Assembly: GCA_035943355.1 (NCBI GenBank)
Contig: DASZCG010000205.1
Coordinates: forward strand, 1-10,453
Length of the DNA: 10,453 bases
Direction of reading: 5' to 3'
Source of the DNA: 20CM-2-65-7 sp035943355
Lineage (GTDB): Bacteria > Gemmatimonadota > Gemmatimonadetes > Gemmatimonadales > GWC2-71-9
Below are positions 1 to 6,289 of this stretch, piece by piece (positions within the stretch are counted from its first letter, which is position 1; every line of letters starts with the position of its first letter). A program made the translations under genes and the position numbers. The notes beneath the pieces were generated by a model. The model worked only from the letters and a program-made list of their open reading frames with translations, did not search any database and was not told the origin of the DNA.

Positions 1-618
1 GTCTCGCGGGACCTGCACGACAATCGGCGCGGGGCGCCCCGCGACTGTGAATCGCAGCTCTTCGGGACCCTCGATGACCTTCTCCTCGAAATCGTCCCAG
101 GTTTTCAGCGAATCGCCGTTGATGCGGGTGACGATATCGCCACGACGCACGGTGGCGAGCGCCGCCGCGCCGGGCGGCAGGCGTGACGCCGGGACGGAGT
201 CCACGGGAGTCACGGCGGCACGCGGAGCGCCCGCGATCGCAACGAGTCCGGTGAAGATGACGAATGCCAAAAACAGATTCATCGTGACGCCGGCGAGAAT
301 GACGGCCATCCGCGCCCACAGAGGCTTCTGGTCGAAGGCACGAGCCGGATCGATCGGCACTGTCGCTTTGCCGCCTTCCAGCTCGCCAACCATGCCTTCT
401 TCTTCGAGGCCCGCCATCTTCACATAGCCGCCGAGCGGGATCCACGAAACCCAATACTCCGTCTCGCCGCGCTGCCATTGGAACAGCGGGCGCCCGAACC
501 CGAGGGAGAACCGCAGCACCTGAATGCCGACGGCCTTGGCGACGATGAAATGACCGAATTCGTGCACCGAGATCAGGATGCCGAGGACGATGATCAGCGA
601 CGCAATGGTCAGGAGCAC
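1..618 (-). CDS. rseP: RseP-type site-2 zinc metalloprotease, N-terminal part (runs off left edge)
   Basis: Membrane-embedded zinc protease of the RseP/S2P family. Family members cut transmembrane anti-sigma factors and remnant signal peptides within the inner membrane. The window holds the first 206 codons, read from base 618 to base 1 with no stop. Visible features: a first membrane segment (residues about 3-18) running into the zinc motif HEFGH at 19-23 (H19, H23 ligands; E20 catalytic), the family motif IPLGGYVKMAG at 60-70, a second membrane segment at about 103-129, and the start of a PDZ domain with RRGDIVTRINGD at 158-169. The second half, with the remaining membrane segments and the NxxPxxxLDG-type motif, lies outside. 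The GTG start at 618 lies inside the end of dxr (10-base overlap) and has an AGGAGG 4 bases upstream; starting here puts the HExxH in the first membrane helix, as usual for the family. Identity is secure. The exact substrate is unknown. Confidence 0.95.
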   Translation of the reverse strand, partial: MLLTIASLIIVLGILISVHEFGHFIVAKAVGIQVLRFSLGFGRPLFQWQRGETEYWVSWIPLGGYVKMAGLEEEGMVGELEGGKATVPIDPARAFDQKPLWARMAVILAGVTMNLFLAFVIFTGLVAIAGAPRAAVTPVDSVPASRLPPGAAALATVRRGDIVTRINGDSLKTWDDFEEKVIEGPEELRFTVAGRPAPIVVQVPRD

Positions 619-1745
619 GCGGCCTCCTGTGCCAGGCGCCTCGCTTCCGCGTCGGCGGCGAGCACGCCCGCCAGCGTCGAGGCGTCGCCGGGCCGAGCGT
701 GCTCCAGCACGCGCTCGAGAACTTCCGGGATCTTGCCGAAGGGAATCTTTTCGTCCAGGAAGAGCTGCACCGCCACCTCATTGGCCGCGTTGAACATCGC
801 CGGCGCTGTGCCGCCGCGCCGTGCCGCTTCACGTCCCACCGCGTACGCCGGGAACCGGTCGAGCCGCAGCTCCTCGAACGTGAGTGCTCCGGCAGCCACC
901 GGATCGAACCGCCGCACGCCGCTGTCCGGTACTCTCTCAGGATACGTGAGCGCGTACAGAATTGGCAGCTCCATCGTGGGGAAACCGACCTGCGCCAGCA
1001 CCGAGCCATCCACGAATTCGGCGAACCCATGGATGACGGACTGGGGATGAATCACCACATCGATGTCGTCATCGCCAACAGCAAACAGATAGTGCGCCTC
1101 GATCACCTCGAGCGCCTTGTTCACGAGCGTCGCCGAATCGACCGTGATCTTCCTCCCCATCGTCCACGTCGGATGCTTGAGCGCGTCGGCGACTGTCGCC
1201 TGCGACACGCGCTCCGGTCCCCAGGTGCGGAACGGGCCCCCCGAGGCCGTGAGAATCAGCCGCGCCAGCTCCGTCGGCCGCCGGCCGGTGACGCACTGCA
1301 GCACGGCGCTGTGCTCGGAATCGACGGGGACGATCTCCCCGCCGCCCTCGCGCGCGGCCTGCGTCACGAGGTCGCCCGCCATGACGAGGGTCTCTTTGTT
1401 CGCGAGCGCGACGCGCTTGCCGGCCCGCAGTGCCGCGAACGTCGCCTCGAGCCCCGCCGCACCCACGATCCCGTTCACCACGATTTGCACGTCGGGGTGG
1501 GTGGCCGCCTCGACGAGGCATGCCGTCCCGCGATGTCTGCTTCCTGGTCCGTGCTCCCTGCTCCCGCCATTTACCAGGCCGACAAACGCGGGATGCCACT
1601 CCCGCTCCTGCTGGGCGAGCAGATCCCGATTCGAGTGCGCCGTCAGCGCCACCACGCGAAACCGCTCGCGTTGCCTGGCCAGCACGTGCAGTGTTGATCG
1701 CCCAATCGACCCGGTCGAACCGAGTACCGCGACGCCGACGCTCAT
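609..1745 (-). CDS. dxr: 1-deoxy-D-xylulose 5-phosphate reductoisomerase
   Basis: Converts 1-deoxy-D-xylulose 5-phosphate to 2-C-methyl-D-erythritol 4-phosphate with NADPH and a divalent metal, the first committed step of the MEP isoprenoid pathway in the cytoplasm. It supplies precursors for the product of uppS two genes upstream. The 378 residues show the NADPH loop GSTGSIG (9-15), ALANKE (113-118), the metal motif PVDSEHSA (D142, E144), ASGGPFR (167-173), HPTWTMGRKITVDSA (191-205), the third metal ligand region with N209, K210 and E213, HPQSVIHG (233-240) and NAANE (319-323). The ATG at 1745 overlaps the cdsA stop (ATGA). Oddity: residues 61-71 (GSREHGPGSRH) are encoded by an in-gene array of 7-base repeats and look nothing like normal Dxr sequence. 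They sit in a loop before GTACLVEAATHPDVQ, where the family varies. All catalytic motifs are intact, so the gene is probably functional. Confidence 0.97.
   Translation of the reverse strand: MSVGVAVLGSTGSIGRSTLHVLARQRERFRVVALTAHSNRDLLAQQEREWHPAFVGLVNGGSREHGPGSRHRGTACLVEAATHPDVQIVVNGIVGAAGLEATFAALRAGKRVALANKETLVMAGDLVTQAAREGGGEIVPVDSEHSAVLQCVTGRRPTELARLILTASGGPFRTWGPERVSQATVADALKHPTWTMGRKITVDSATLVNKALEVIEAHYLFAVGDDDIDVVIHPQSVIHGFAEFVDGSVLAQVGFPTMELPILYALTYPERVPDSGVRRFDPVAAGALTFEELRLDRFPAYAVGREAARRGGTAPAMFNAANEVAVQLFLDEKIPFGKIPEVLERVLEHARPGDASTLAGVLAADAEARRLAQEAACS
623..628 (-). promoter_or_regulatory. Shine-Dalgarno site for rseP inside dxr
   Basis: A full AGGAGG reads on the minus strand just upstream of the GTG at 618, with a 4-base spacer. 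It lies within the last codons of dxr, so rseP is translated from a site embedded in the upstream gene. It is the strongest ribosome binding site I see in the window and decides the GTG start. Confidence 0.7.
1538..1565. repeat. 7-base tandem repeat inside dxr (four units)
   Basis: Four consecutive 7-base units fill exactly 28 bases. Two are exact copies of TGCTCCC (1552-1565) and two are degenerate (1538-1551; six and five of seven bases match). On the coding strand the unit reads GGGAGCA. Because 7 is not a multiple of 3 the unit is read in shifting frames, giving a Gly/Ser/Arg/His-rich stretch in Dxr residues about 61-71. The flanking bases do not continue the period. Confidence 0.75.
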
Positions 1746-2605
1746 ATCACCCCGAACATACGGTACAAACCGGCGGCTGCAGGAATCACGAAATACAGGG
1801 AATCGAGCCGATCGAGCACCCCGCCATGTCCCGGAATGAGCGTTGAGGAATCCTTCAGGCCCGCCTCGCGCTTGAAGAGCGATTCCGCGATGTCACCGAT
1901 CTGCCCCACAATGGACACCGCGAGCCCGAACAGCAACAGCTGGCCCGCGGAAAAATTCCACCCCGCGCGATTGAGTACGAATTTGCCGAGCGCCAGTGCC
2001 GTGATCACGCCGCCCAGCGTGCCGCCGATCGCGCCGGCGTGGGTCTTCTTGGGCGACAGCACGGGGGCGAGCTGGGGTCCCCCGACCGAGCTTCCCACGG
2101 CCATCGCGGCCGTGTCGCAGATCCAGGTAATGACGAGGGGGAACAGTGTGAGAAGCACCGAGGCGGTGGGACGGCTGACGGCCTGGCTGCCGTGTCGGAT
2201 CGCGATCAAAAACGTGAGGAGCCCCGACGCGTACAGACAACCGAACACCGTGATCGACACGCTCGTGAGCGGGCGGCCCATCGGCCCGCGCCGCGCCATC
2301 GCGATCACCATCGTCAGCATGAGCCACAGCGCCCCGACGTACAGGGCCGGCTCCGCCCAGTGCAGCTCCGAGCCCTTCGCCCAGTACGCGAGCAGCGGGA
2401 TGCCTGCCGCCGCCAGCCAGCCCGTGCGGTCCAGCGGCTCGATTCCCTGCCGGCGGCCCAGGTCGTAGACCTCGCGCACGCCCAGCACGCCGAGGATGGC
2501 GAGCGTCGCGGCCAGCACCCAGCCGCCGAGCCAGATGATGCCCGCGACCGCCGGAATGGCGATCGCCGCCACGATGATGCGCTGCACCAGGTTTTTGGAT
2601 GGCAT
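1742..2605 (-). CDS. cdsA: Phosphatidate cytidylyltransferase (CDP-diacylglycerol synthase)
   Basis: Integral membrane enzyme that makes CDP-diacylglycerol from phosphatidic acid and CTP, the branch point to all bacterial phospholipids. At 287 residues it has the usual family length. About eight hydrophobic segments are visible, the first from residue 8 to 26. The conserved cytoplasmic motifs are WICDTAA (161-167), SPKKTHAGAIGG (184-195; most relatives have W-E after the K-K-T) and the C-terminal signature from S242 to S269, including K245, D252 and PGHGGVLDRLDS (258-269). The ATG at 2605 shares one base with the uppS stop (TGATG) and gives a typical N-terminus, M-P-S-K-N-L before the first helix. 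A longer frame open to 2800 would add 65 residues with no membrane or family character and overlaps uppS, so I reject that start. The 3' end overlaps dxr by four bases. Confidence 0.96.
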   Translation of the reverse strand: MPSKNLVQRIIVAAIAIPAVAGIIWLGGWVLAATLAILGVLGVREVYDLGRRQGIEPLDRTGWLAAAGIPLLAYWAKGSELHWAEPALYVGALWLMLTMVIAMARRGPMGRPLTSVSITVFGCLYASGLLTFLIAIRHGSQAVSRPTASVLLTLFPLVITWICDTAAMAVGSSVGGPQLAPVLSPKKTHAGAIGGTLGGVITALALGKFVLNRAGWNFSAGQLLLFGLAVSIVGQIGDIAESLFKREAGLKDSSTLIPGHGGVLDRLDSLYFVIPAAAGLYRMFGVI

Positions 2606-3321
2606 CAGGACGCGGTGACTTTGCCGAACCGGCGATCGCGCCGCTGATAGTCCAGGATGGCGTCGAGCAGCGTACGCCGGTTGAAGTCCGGCCACAACAC
2701 CGGCGTGATGTAGAGCTCGGTGTACGCGAGCTGCCAGAGCAGGAAGTTCGAGAGTCGCTGCTCGCCGGAGGTGCGGATCAGCAGATCGGGATCGCCCCAC
2801 GGCGCCGTGTACAGCTTGGCGCGCAGCGCGTCCTCGTCGATGTCCTCGAGCTTTTTCGTCCCCTTGAGCACTTCCTCGGCGAGCAGCCGGGCCGCGCCGG
2901 CGATCTCGCCGCGCGACGAGTACGAAATGCAGAGATTGAGCGACAGCTTCTCACCGGCCGCCGTCTCGCGCTCCACGCGCTCGACCGCGGCCCGGCCACC
3001 GGGGGTCAGGCGGCTGCGATCGCCCAGCACGTGCACCTGCACACCCTGACCCTTCAGCTCGGCGACTTCCTGGGCGATGTATTCCTCGAGCAGGTCCATC
3101 AGCGCGGAGATTTCCGGCGCCGGCCGGTTCCAGTTCTCTTCCGAGAAGGCGAACAGCGTGAGCACTGCGACGCCCGAATCGATCGCGCCTTCCACCGCCT
3201 CGCGCACCGCCTTCATCCCCGCCCGGTGGCCGAACGGCCGCGGCAGGCGGCGCTCGGCCGCCCAGCGGCCGTTGCCGTCCATGATGATTGCGACGTGACG
3301 AGGAACTGGACCGGGCACCAT
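2605..3321 (-). CDS. uppS: Isoprenyl transferase / undecaprenyl diphosphate synthase
   Basis: cis-Prenyltransferase that extends farnesyl diphosphate with isopentenyl diphosphate to the C55 lipid carrier used for peptidoglycan and surface polysaccharide export. The 238 residues carry the family motifs in order: HVAIIMDGNGRWA (9-21; D15 is the catalytic and Mg-binding Asp), FGHRAGMKAVR (30-40), TLFAFSEENWNRP (55-67), a substrate loop YSSRGEI (134-140), RTSGEQRLSNFLLWQ (183-197) and LWPDF (209-213). The loop has SS where proteobacterial enzymes usually have GG, a variant I associate with other phyla. The ATG at 3321 shares one base with the frr stop (TGATG). The downstream cdsA start shares one base with its own stop, so the three genes are likely translationally coupled. 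Product chain length cannot be read from sequence alone, though family length and context favour the C55 enzyme. Confidence 0.96.
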   Translation of the reverse strand: MVPGPVPRHVAIIMDGNGRWAAERRLPRPFGHRAGMKAVREAVEGAIDSGVAVLTLFAFSEENWNRPAPEISALMDLLEEYIAQEVAELKGQGVQVHVLGDRSRLTPGGRAAVERVERETAAGEKLSLNLCISYSSRGEIAGAARLLAEEVLKGTKKLEDIDEDALRAKLYTAPWGDPDLLIRTSGEQRLSNFLLWQLAYTELYITPVLWPDFNRRTLLDAILDYQRRDRRFGKVTAS

Positions 3322-3890
3322 CAGACTTCCATGATCTCCGCTTCCTTGGCCTTCACCGCGGCGTCGACTCCCTTGAGATGCTCATCGTGGACCTTCTGCA
3401 CTTCCTTCTCCGCGTGCTTCTGGTCGTCTGACGAGACATGCTCGGTCTTCTTGATCCTGTTCATCGTCTCGGTTCTGGCATGGCGAATCGCCACGCGCCC
3501 CTCTTCCGCGAACTTGTGCACGACCTTGACCAACTCTTTGCGGCGCTCTTCGGTCAGCGCCGGAATCGGAATCCTGATGATGGTGCCGTCGTTCGCCGGC
3601 GTGAGGCCGAGGTTCGACGCGAGAATGCCCTTTTCCACCGCCTTGAGCAGGTTCCGGTCCCACGGCTGCACCGTCAGGAGCTTGGGCTCCGGCGCCGCGA
3701 CGCTCGCGACCTGCGTGAGCGGCATCTCGTTGCCGTAGGCTTCCACGCGCACGAGGTCGAGCAACGCAGTCGTCGCCTTGCCGGTGCGCACGGTCGAGAA
3801 CTCGCGCTTCACGGCGTCGACCGCTTTGTCCATCAGCTGTTTGGCGTGTTTGACGTGATCGGTGAGGCTCGCGCCTGGTGCAGGGGTCAT
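3321..3890 (-). CDS. frr: Ribosome recycling factor
   Basis: Works with EF-G to split the post-termination ribosome and release mRNA and tRNA. The 189 residues match the family's usual ~185. The N-terminal helix of the three-helix bundle (8-30) is followed by FSTVRTGKATTALLD (31-45), the second domain with YGNEMPLTQVASV (52-64) and QPWDRN (75-80), then the return helices with IPIPALTEERRKELVK (107-122), EEGRVAIRHAR (129-139) and a charged C-terminal helix. The ATG at 3890 overlaps the pyrH stop (ATGA) and gives a start a few residues before the conserved helix. An in-frame extension to 3989 would overlap pyrH by 34 codons and has no family similarity, so I discard it. The pyrH-frr pairing is one of the most conserved gene neighbourhoods in bacteria and supports the call. 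Confidence 0.97.
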   Translation of the reverse strand: MTPAPGASLTDHVKHAKQLMDKAVDAVKREFSTVRTGKATTALLDLVRVEAYGNEMPLTQVASVAAPEPKLLTVQPWDRNLLKAVEKGILASNLGLTPANDGTIIRIPIPALTEERRKELVKVVHKFAEEGRVAIRHARTETMNRIKKTEHVSSDDQKHAEKEVQKVHDEHLKGVDAAVKAKEAEIMEV

Positions 3891-4606
3891 TGGACGATCG
3901 TGCCGACGCGCTCTCCGGCCAGGACCCTGGCCGTGGCACCGGGCTGGTTGATGTTGAACACCACGATGGGGAGCTTGTTCTCTTTGCACAACCCGAACGC
4001 GTTTGCGTCCATCACCGCGTAGCCTTTGACCAGCGCCTCCTGAAACGTCAGCGACGGCAGGAACGTGGCCTTGGGGTCTTTCTTGGGATCCGCCGTGTAG
4101 ATGCCGTCCACGTTGGTCGCCTTGAGAATCGCCTGCGCCTCCAGCTCGAGTGCCCGCAACACGGCCGCGGTGTCGGTGGAGAAGTAGGGATTGCCGGTGC
4201 CGCCGGCAAAGATGACCATGCGACCCTTTTCGAGGTGACGCACCGCGCGCCGCCGGATATAGGGCTCCGCCAGCTCCTCCATGCGGATCGCGGTCATCAC
4301 GCGCGTATCCACGCCCTTCTTTTCGAGGATGTCCTGCAGCGCCAGCGCATTGATGATCGTCGCCAGCATGCCCATGTAGTCCGCCGAGACGCGGTCCATC
4401 CCCTGCTCGCTCGCCGCCGTGCCGCGCAAGATGTTGCCGCCGCCGATCACCAGGCCAAGCTGGACACCGGTCGCGGCGACCGACTTCAGCTCATCGGACA
4501 GTCGCTCGATGACCGCGAAGTCGATGCCGGAAGCTCGCCCACCCGCGAACGCTTCGCCCGATAGTTTGAGCAGCGCGCGCTTGTACGCGAGCCCCCCCTT
4601 CGTCAC
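3887..4606 (-). CDS. pyrH: UMP kinase
   Basis: Phosphorylates UMP to UDP with ATP, a cytoplasmic, essential step feeding RNA, DNA and UDP-sugar synthesis. It is a hexameric amino-acid-kinase fold enzyme, unrelated to eukaryotic UMP kinases. The 239 residues show YKRALLKLSGE (8-18), the glycine loop GGGNILRG (55-62), ADYMGMLATIINAL (76-89), the nucleotide site GTGNPYFSTDTAA (136-148) and TNVDGIYTADP (164-174). The start is GTG at 4606, directly abutting the tsf stop (TAG then GTG, zero spacing). I see no good Shine-Dalgarno, which suggests re-initiation after tsf. Codons 3-6 contain a run of seven G on the coding strand (4592-4598), a possible slippage site. No alternative start codon lies between it and the conserved YKR motif. 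The 3' end overlaps frr by four bases. Confidence 0.96.
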   Translation of the reverse strand: MTKGGLAYKRALLKLSGEAFAGGRASGIDFAVIERLSDELKSVAATGVQLGLVIGGGNILRGTAASEQGMDRVSADYMGMLATIINALALQDILEKKGVDTRVMTAIRMEELAEPYIRRRAVRHLEKGRMVIFAGGTGNPYFSTDTAAVLRALELEAQAILKATNVDGIYTADPKKDPKATFLPSLTFQEALVKGYAVMDANAFGLCKENKLPIVVFNINQPGATARVLAGERVGTIVQ

Positions 4607-5218
4607 CTAATTGCCGCCGAGCTCGAAGCGGGCGAATCGCCGGATCTCCACCTTCTCACCCGTCTTGCCGGAGAGCGCCTTCACGAGGTCGCCCACCGTG
4701 ACCTTGTCGTCCTTCACGAACGGCTGCTCGAGCAGCACGTTGTCCTGATAGAACTTCTTCAGCTTGCCCTCGACGATTTTCTGCTTGACCGGATCGGGCT
4801 TCTTCTCGTCGGCGACCTGGGCCGTATAGACGCGACGCTCGCGCTCCACGACGTCGGCCGGGACATCCTCGATCCGCACGGCGATCGGCCTGGCCGACGC
4901 CACGTGGAGCGCGATGTCCTTGGCCAGCTGCCGAAACTCGGCCGTGTTGGCGACGAAGTCGGTCTCGGAGTTGAGCTCGACCATCGTGGCGACTTTGCCG
5001 TTGAAGTGCAGATAGATCTCGATCACGCCCTGGCCGGCCGCGCGGTCGGCACGCTGCTGGGCGCGCGCCGCGTATTTCACGCGGAGCAGCTCCTCGGCTT
5101 TCGCCATATCGCCGCCCGCCTCCTCGAGTGCCTTCTTGCAGTCCATCATGCCCGCGCCGGTCCTGGCGCGCAGCTCCGCCACCTGTTTAGCGCTGATTCC
5201 TGTCGTCTTCGTGCTCAT
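4607..5218 (-). CDS. tsf: Translation elongation factor Ts
   Basis: Nucleotide exchange factor that regenerates EF-Tu-GTP during elongation. At 203 residues it is the short form known from many non-proteobacterial lineages (E. coli has about 283), lacking most of the second core subdomain. The N-terminal UBA-like domain (about 9-47) includes RTGAGMMDCKKALEEAGGD (19-37). The core carries the EF-Tu contact motif TDFVAN (86-91), then KKFYQDNVLLEQPFVKDD (154-171) and a C-terminal RRFARFELG. An in-frame TGA at 5230-5228 lies just upstream, so the ATG at 5218 is the first usable start. The best Shine-Dalgarno, GAGGAG (5231-5236), is 12 bases away, longer than usual. The gene follows a terminator-like hairpin separating it from rpsB, so its expression may be set partly by read-through. 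Confidence 0.97.
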   Translation of the reverse strand: MSTKTTGISAKQVAELRARTGAGMMDCKKALEEAGGDMAKAEELLRVKYAARAQQRADRAAGQGVIEIYLHFNGKVATMVELNSETDFVANTAEFRQLAKDIALHVASARPIAVRIEDVPADVVERERRVYTAQVADEKKPDPVKQKIVEGKLKKFYQDNVLLEQPFVKDDKVTVGDLVKALSGKTGEKVEIRRFARFELGGN

Positions 5219-5238
5219 CGCTTCCGTTCACTCCTCAT

Positions 5239-5276
5239 AAAAACGCCGCCCTCGCGCCGTGTGGCCCGGGGCGGCG
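5239..5276 (-). terminator. Intrinsic terminator or attenuator between rpsB and tsf
   Basis: Read on the minus strand, CGCCGCCC (5276-5269) pairs perfectly with GGGCGGCG (5251-5244), followed at once by five T (5243-5239). The 17-base loop can add a nested CG pair set and a GCC-ACAC-GGC stem, giving an almost continuous G+C-rich hairpin. This is the classic form of a Rho-independent terminator. It lies after the rpsB stop (5303) and before the tsf ribosome binding site (5231-5236). The T-run is short, so partial termination that lowers expression of tsf and the downstream genes is more likely than a full stop, since no obvious new promoter follows. Confidence 0.7.
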
Positions 5277-5302
5277 GTCGGTGGTTCATCCAGCTCGAGT
5301 TG

Positions 5303-6190
5303 TTACGCCTTCTCTCCGCTGACGGGTTCCGCAGCCGGAGCAGGCGTCTCTTCGGTCTTCATCCGGGCGGCGATCGCCTCGGGCTTGGGCCGCCGCTTGC
5401 GACGGGCCGGCCGCTTCTTCCGATCGCCATCGACGTCCGCTTCGCCCGTTTCGGTCGAGTACGTCGTGCCCTCTCCCTCTTCGCCCGTGGCCGCGTCGCG
5501 CAGCGGCATCTGCCGCCGCGCTTCGGCGATCACGTCGGACACCGCGTTCGTGATCAACGAGACCGCCCGAATCGCGTCGTCGTTGCCGGGGATCGGCACC
5601 GTGATCAGGTCGGGGTCGGCGTTCGTATCGACGATCGCCACCACCGGAATCCCCAGCTTGTTCGCCTCGGCGACGGCGATGCGCTCTTTCTTGGCGTCCA
5701 CCACGAACAGCGCGCCGGGCAGCCGGCCGAGATTCTTGATACCCGCGAGGTTCTTGTCGAGTTTGCCACGCTCGCGGTCGAACAGCAGCTGCTCCTTCTT
5801 GGTGTAGTTCGTGAAGTCGCCGTCCGCCGCGCCCTGCTCCAGGTCCTTGAGCCGCTTGATCTGCTTCTTGATCGTCTGGAAGTTGGTCAGCGTCCCGCCG
5901 AGCCAGCGCTCCGTGACGTAGAACGCGCTGCAACGCTTCGCTTCCGCTTCCAGAATGCCCTTGAGCTGCTTCTTGGTGCACACGAAGAGTACGCCCTCGC
6001 CCTTGAGGACGACGTTGCGCAGCAGCTCCTGTGCGACTTCGAGCTGACGCATCGTCTTCTGCAGGTCGATGATGTAGATGCCGGAGCGTTCGGCGAAGAT
6101 GAAGCGCCGCATCTTCGGATTCCAGCGGCGCGTCTGGTGGCCGAAATGGACACCTGCTTCCAACAATTCCTGCAACTGAGGCTGAGGCAT
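5303..6190 (-). CDS. rpsB: 30S ribosomal protein S2 with extended C-terminal tail
   Basis: Structural protein of the small subunit, located at the head-body junction. The 295 residues begin with LLEAGVHFGHQTRRWNPKM (9-27), and include RSGIYIIDLQKT (35-46), TERWLGGTLTNFQTI (93-107) and PGALFVVDAKKE (158-169), all characteristic of S2. The core ends near residue 228. The remaining ~67 residues are a tail absent from E. coli S2 (~240): first acidic (about 232-256), then strongly basic (KKRPARRKRRPKP, 258-270), then rich in Ala, Pro and Glu. S2 tails vary between phyla and are probably disordered; this one's role is unknown. The ATG at 6190 is preceded by GGGAG (6194-6198) with a 3-base spacer, within an AAGGGAG stretch. 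Its 98-base leader holds an inverted repeat ending at this binding site. Confidence 0.97.
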   Translation of the reverse strand: MPQPQLQELLEAGVHFGHQTRRWNPKMRRFIFAERSGIYIIDLQKTMRQLEVAQELLRNVVLKGEGVLFVCTKKQLKGILEAEAKRCSAFYVTERWLGGTLTNFQTIKKQIKRLKDLEQGAADGDFTNYTKKEQLLFDRERGKLDKNLAGIKNLGRLPGALFVVDAKKERIAVAEANKLGIPVVAIVDTNADPDLITVPIPGNDDAIRAVSLITNAVSDVIAEARRQMPLRDAATGEEGEGTTYSTETGEADVDGDRKKRPARRKRRPKPEAIAARMKTEETPAPAAEPVSGEKA

Positions 6191-6289
6191 TTACTCCCTT
6201 TCCTGGGTTATTCCGCCGCCGCCGTCATCTCCACGCCAACCCCGAGGGGACCCAGGCGCAGATCGGGCGACGTGAGTATTTGATCGCGT
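6191..6289 (-). promoter_or_regulatory. rpsB leader with inverted repeat
   Basis: This stretch between rpsI and rpsB has, on the minus strand, CCTGGGT (6256-6250) able to pair with ACCCAGG (6208-6202), which directly abuts the GGAAAGGGAG ribosome binding region of rpsB. A short CCCC/GGGG palindrome lies inside the loop, and a seven-codon frame (ATG at 6228, TAA at 6208) sits in front of rpsB. S2 regulates its own leader in other bacteria, so a regulatory leader is plausible. The fold here is only inferred, and I see no convincing promoter. Confidence 0.35.

Noticed and set aside
699..1697. 332-codon open frame on the plus strand opposite dxr
   Set aside because: It is a shadow of dxr: biased composition, no recognisable motif, and the minus-strand gene has every family motif.
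1742..2800. Longer CdsA starting at 2800
   Set aside because: The added 65 residues are Arg/Ala-rich, without membrane segments, and overlap the conserved end of uppS.
2599..3738. 379-codon open frame on the plus strand
   Set aside because: It spans opposite uppS and most of frr, both clearly real, and its sequence looks like codon-complement noise.
6241..6252. CCCC/GGGG palindrome in the rpsB leader as a terminator
   Set aside because: The stem is four bases with almost no loop and no T-run follows on either strand.
4904..6283. 459-codon open frame on the plus strand
   Set aside because: It lies antisense to rpsB and tsf, both certain, and its translation is a low-complexity Arg/Leu/Asp-rich product of G+C-rich DNA with no domain.
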